Source: Gammaproteobacteria bacterium
Lineage (GTDB): Bacteria; Pseudomonadota; Gammaproteobacteria; UBA6429; Thiohalophilaceae
Assembly (NCBI GenBank): GCA_024639445.1
Contig: JAHEIJ010000168.1
Coordinates: forward strand, 1-5,641
Direction: 5' to 3'
Length of the DNA stretch: 5,641 nt
Position 1 is the first letter of the stretch; the number at the start of each line of letters is the position of its first letter. The notes beneath the pieces are model-generated. The model ran no database searches and was not told the DNA's origin. It saw nothing but the letters and a program-made list of their open reading frames with translations. The position numbers and the translations under genes were made by a program. Of the stretch, positions 4,996 through 5,641 are shown piece after piece.

Positions 4996-5302
4996 GACCC
5001 AACTGGCCACGGCCTTCAAGGCCCTGGCCCACCCCAATCGTCTGAATATCTATCTGCAGCTACTCGACTGCTGCACACCGGGCACGGCCTGTGCGGTGGA
5101 CGAGGTACAGAAATGCTGCGCGGGGGATCTGGGGACCAATCTCGATGTGGCACCGTCGACCTTGTCGCATCACATCAAGGAACTGCACCAGGCCGGCCTG
5201 CTGCAAACCTCCCGCCGCGGTCAACACATCGATTATTGGGTCGACCCGGAAGCGCTCGAAACCTTGCGCCGGTTTTTCGCCACTGCCGATCAAGCCGGTT
5301 AA
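4970..5302 (+). CDS. arsR: ArsR-family winged-helix metalloregulator, Cys-rich
   Basis: The 110-residue product (MSNYRNIDVTQLATAFKALA...) has the ArsR fold: FKALAHPNRLNIYLQLL (16-32), the recognition-helix region DVAPSTLSHHIKELHQAGLL (59-78) and the wing TSRRGQHIDYWVDPEAL (80-96). Such proteins repress metal(loid)-resistance genes and release DNA on binding As(III) or a similar ligand. Cysteines C34, C35, C41, C49 and C50 cluster just before the DNA-binding helices. KCCAGDLG (48-55) lies where E. coli ArsR has its CVCDL arsenic site, while the CCTPGTAC segment looks like an insertion. The 17-base gap to arsM indicates an operon with arsenite methyltransferase and supports arsenic as ligand. 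The ATG at 4970 is preferred; the frame opens earlier at a TTG (4934), but that TTG is the promoter -35. No Shine-Dalgarno site precedes it. An in-frame GTG at 4994 is a less likely start. Confidence 0.92.
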   Translation: MSNYRNIDVTQLATAFKALAHPNRLNIYLQLLDCCTPGTACAVDEVQKCCAGDLGTNLDVAPSTLSHHIKELHQAGLLQTSRRGQHIDYWVDPEALETLRRFFATADQAG

Positions 5303-5305
5303 CCC

Positions 5306-5312
5306 AAGAGAG
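5306..5312 (+). promoter_or_regulatory. Ribosome binding site of arsM
   Basis: AAGAGAG lies 7 bases before the arsM ATG, inside the 17-base gap after the arsR stop. Unlike arsR, arsM therefore has its own canonical ribosome site. Confidence 0.65.
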
Positions 5313-5319
5313 AATTGTA

Positions 5320-5641
5320 ATGAGTAATCAAAATCCCACTGCCGGATGCTGTAATCCGGATGGTCCCACGCCCGTTAATGATGATGTGTCACATTCCGAT
5401 GCCGACGCCATTCGCAACCATGTGCGTGACAATTACGCCAGGGTCGCCGAAGCCAGCAACGCCGGGGACTGCTGCGGAGTGGAATCTTCCTGCTGCGGGG
5501 TATCGGATGATCTCGATATCAACACCCTGAACTCCCTGCGTCTCGGCTATAACCAGGCTGACCTCGACAGCGTACCGGAAGGTGCCGATATGGGACTCGG
5601 TTGCGGTAATCCGCGGACCATTGCCGCCCTGCAAGCGGGCC
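5320..5641 (+). CDS. arsM: Arsenite methyltransferase, N-terminal part (cut by window edge)
   Basis: The frame runs from ATG 5320 off the right edge, giving 107 residues. The segment RNHVRDNYARVAEASN (32-47), then LRLGYNQADLDSVPEGADMG (73-92) and the SAM-binding loop LGCGNP (93-98), are typical of bacterial ArsM. Vicinal cysteine pairs lie at C10-C11, C51-C52 and C58-C59, with C95 in the SAM motif; thiols in ArsM bind As(III). The enzyme uses SAM to methylate arsenite stepwise to methylated and volatile forms in the cytosol, a detoxification route. It follows arsR by 17 bases and should be controlled by the operator at 4952-4995. The rest of the methyltransferase domain and the downstream catalytic cysteines lie outside the window, so completeness cannot be judged. 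Confidence 0.93.
   Translation, partial: MSNQNPTAGCCNPDGPTPVNDDVSHSDADAIRNHVRDNYARVAEASNAGDCCGVESSCCGVSDDLDINTLNSLRLGYNQADLDSVPEGADMGLGCGNPRTIAALQAG

Overview
The window looks like chromosomal DNA of a gammaproteobacterium. The signs are a CmoM-type tRNA methyltransferase very close in motifs to the enterobacterial enzyme, a SlyD-type prolyl isomerase with a His-rich tail, compact gene packing and short intergenic gaps. No rRNA or tRNA gene, insertion sequence, CRISPR array or phage gene was seen. All eight assigned genes have clear boundaries; the two at the edges are cut by the window.

Left part (1-1250): the N-terminal half of a DUF3524/QTMAN-like glycosyltransferase on the minus strand diverges from slyD on the plus strand. 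A hairpin follows slyD. Middle (1253-3141): a small DUF3175 protein (minus) diverges from a Cys-bearing uracil-DNA glycosylase-superfamily protein (plus), which converges on cmoM (minus). Right-middle (3139-4800): trpB2, a 79-residue protein of unknown function and cmoM lie in the same direction (minus, gaps of 63 and 38 bases) and could be one transcript.

Right end (4850-5641): an ArsR-family repressor gene and the start of arsM (arsenite methyltransferase) form a short plus-strand arsenic operon, divergent from trpB2. The most striking DNA lies here. A 17-bp perfect inverted repeat wraps around the arsR start codon, and a strong sigma70-like promoter places transcription start almost exactly on the ATG, which suggests a leaderless mRNA under autorepression. 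A separate perfect 20-bp palindrome sits between the possible -35 and -10 boxes of trpB2.

Functionally, two genes (the QTMAN-like gene and cmoM) act, or are predicted to act, on tRNA position 34. One gene relates to DNA repair (UDG-like), one to protein folding and metal handling (slyD), one to indole/tryptophan metabolism (trpB2) and two to arsenic. I see no clearly undescribed multi-gene system. The novel aspects are regulatory structures and small or poorly characterised proteins.
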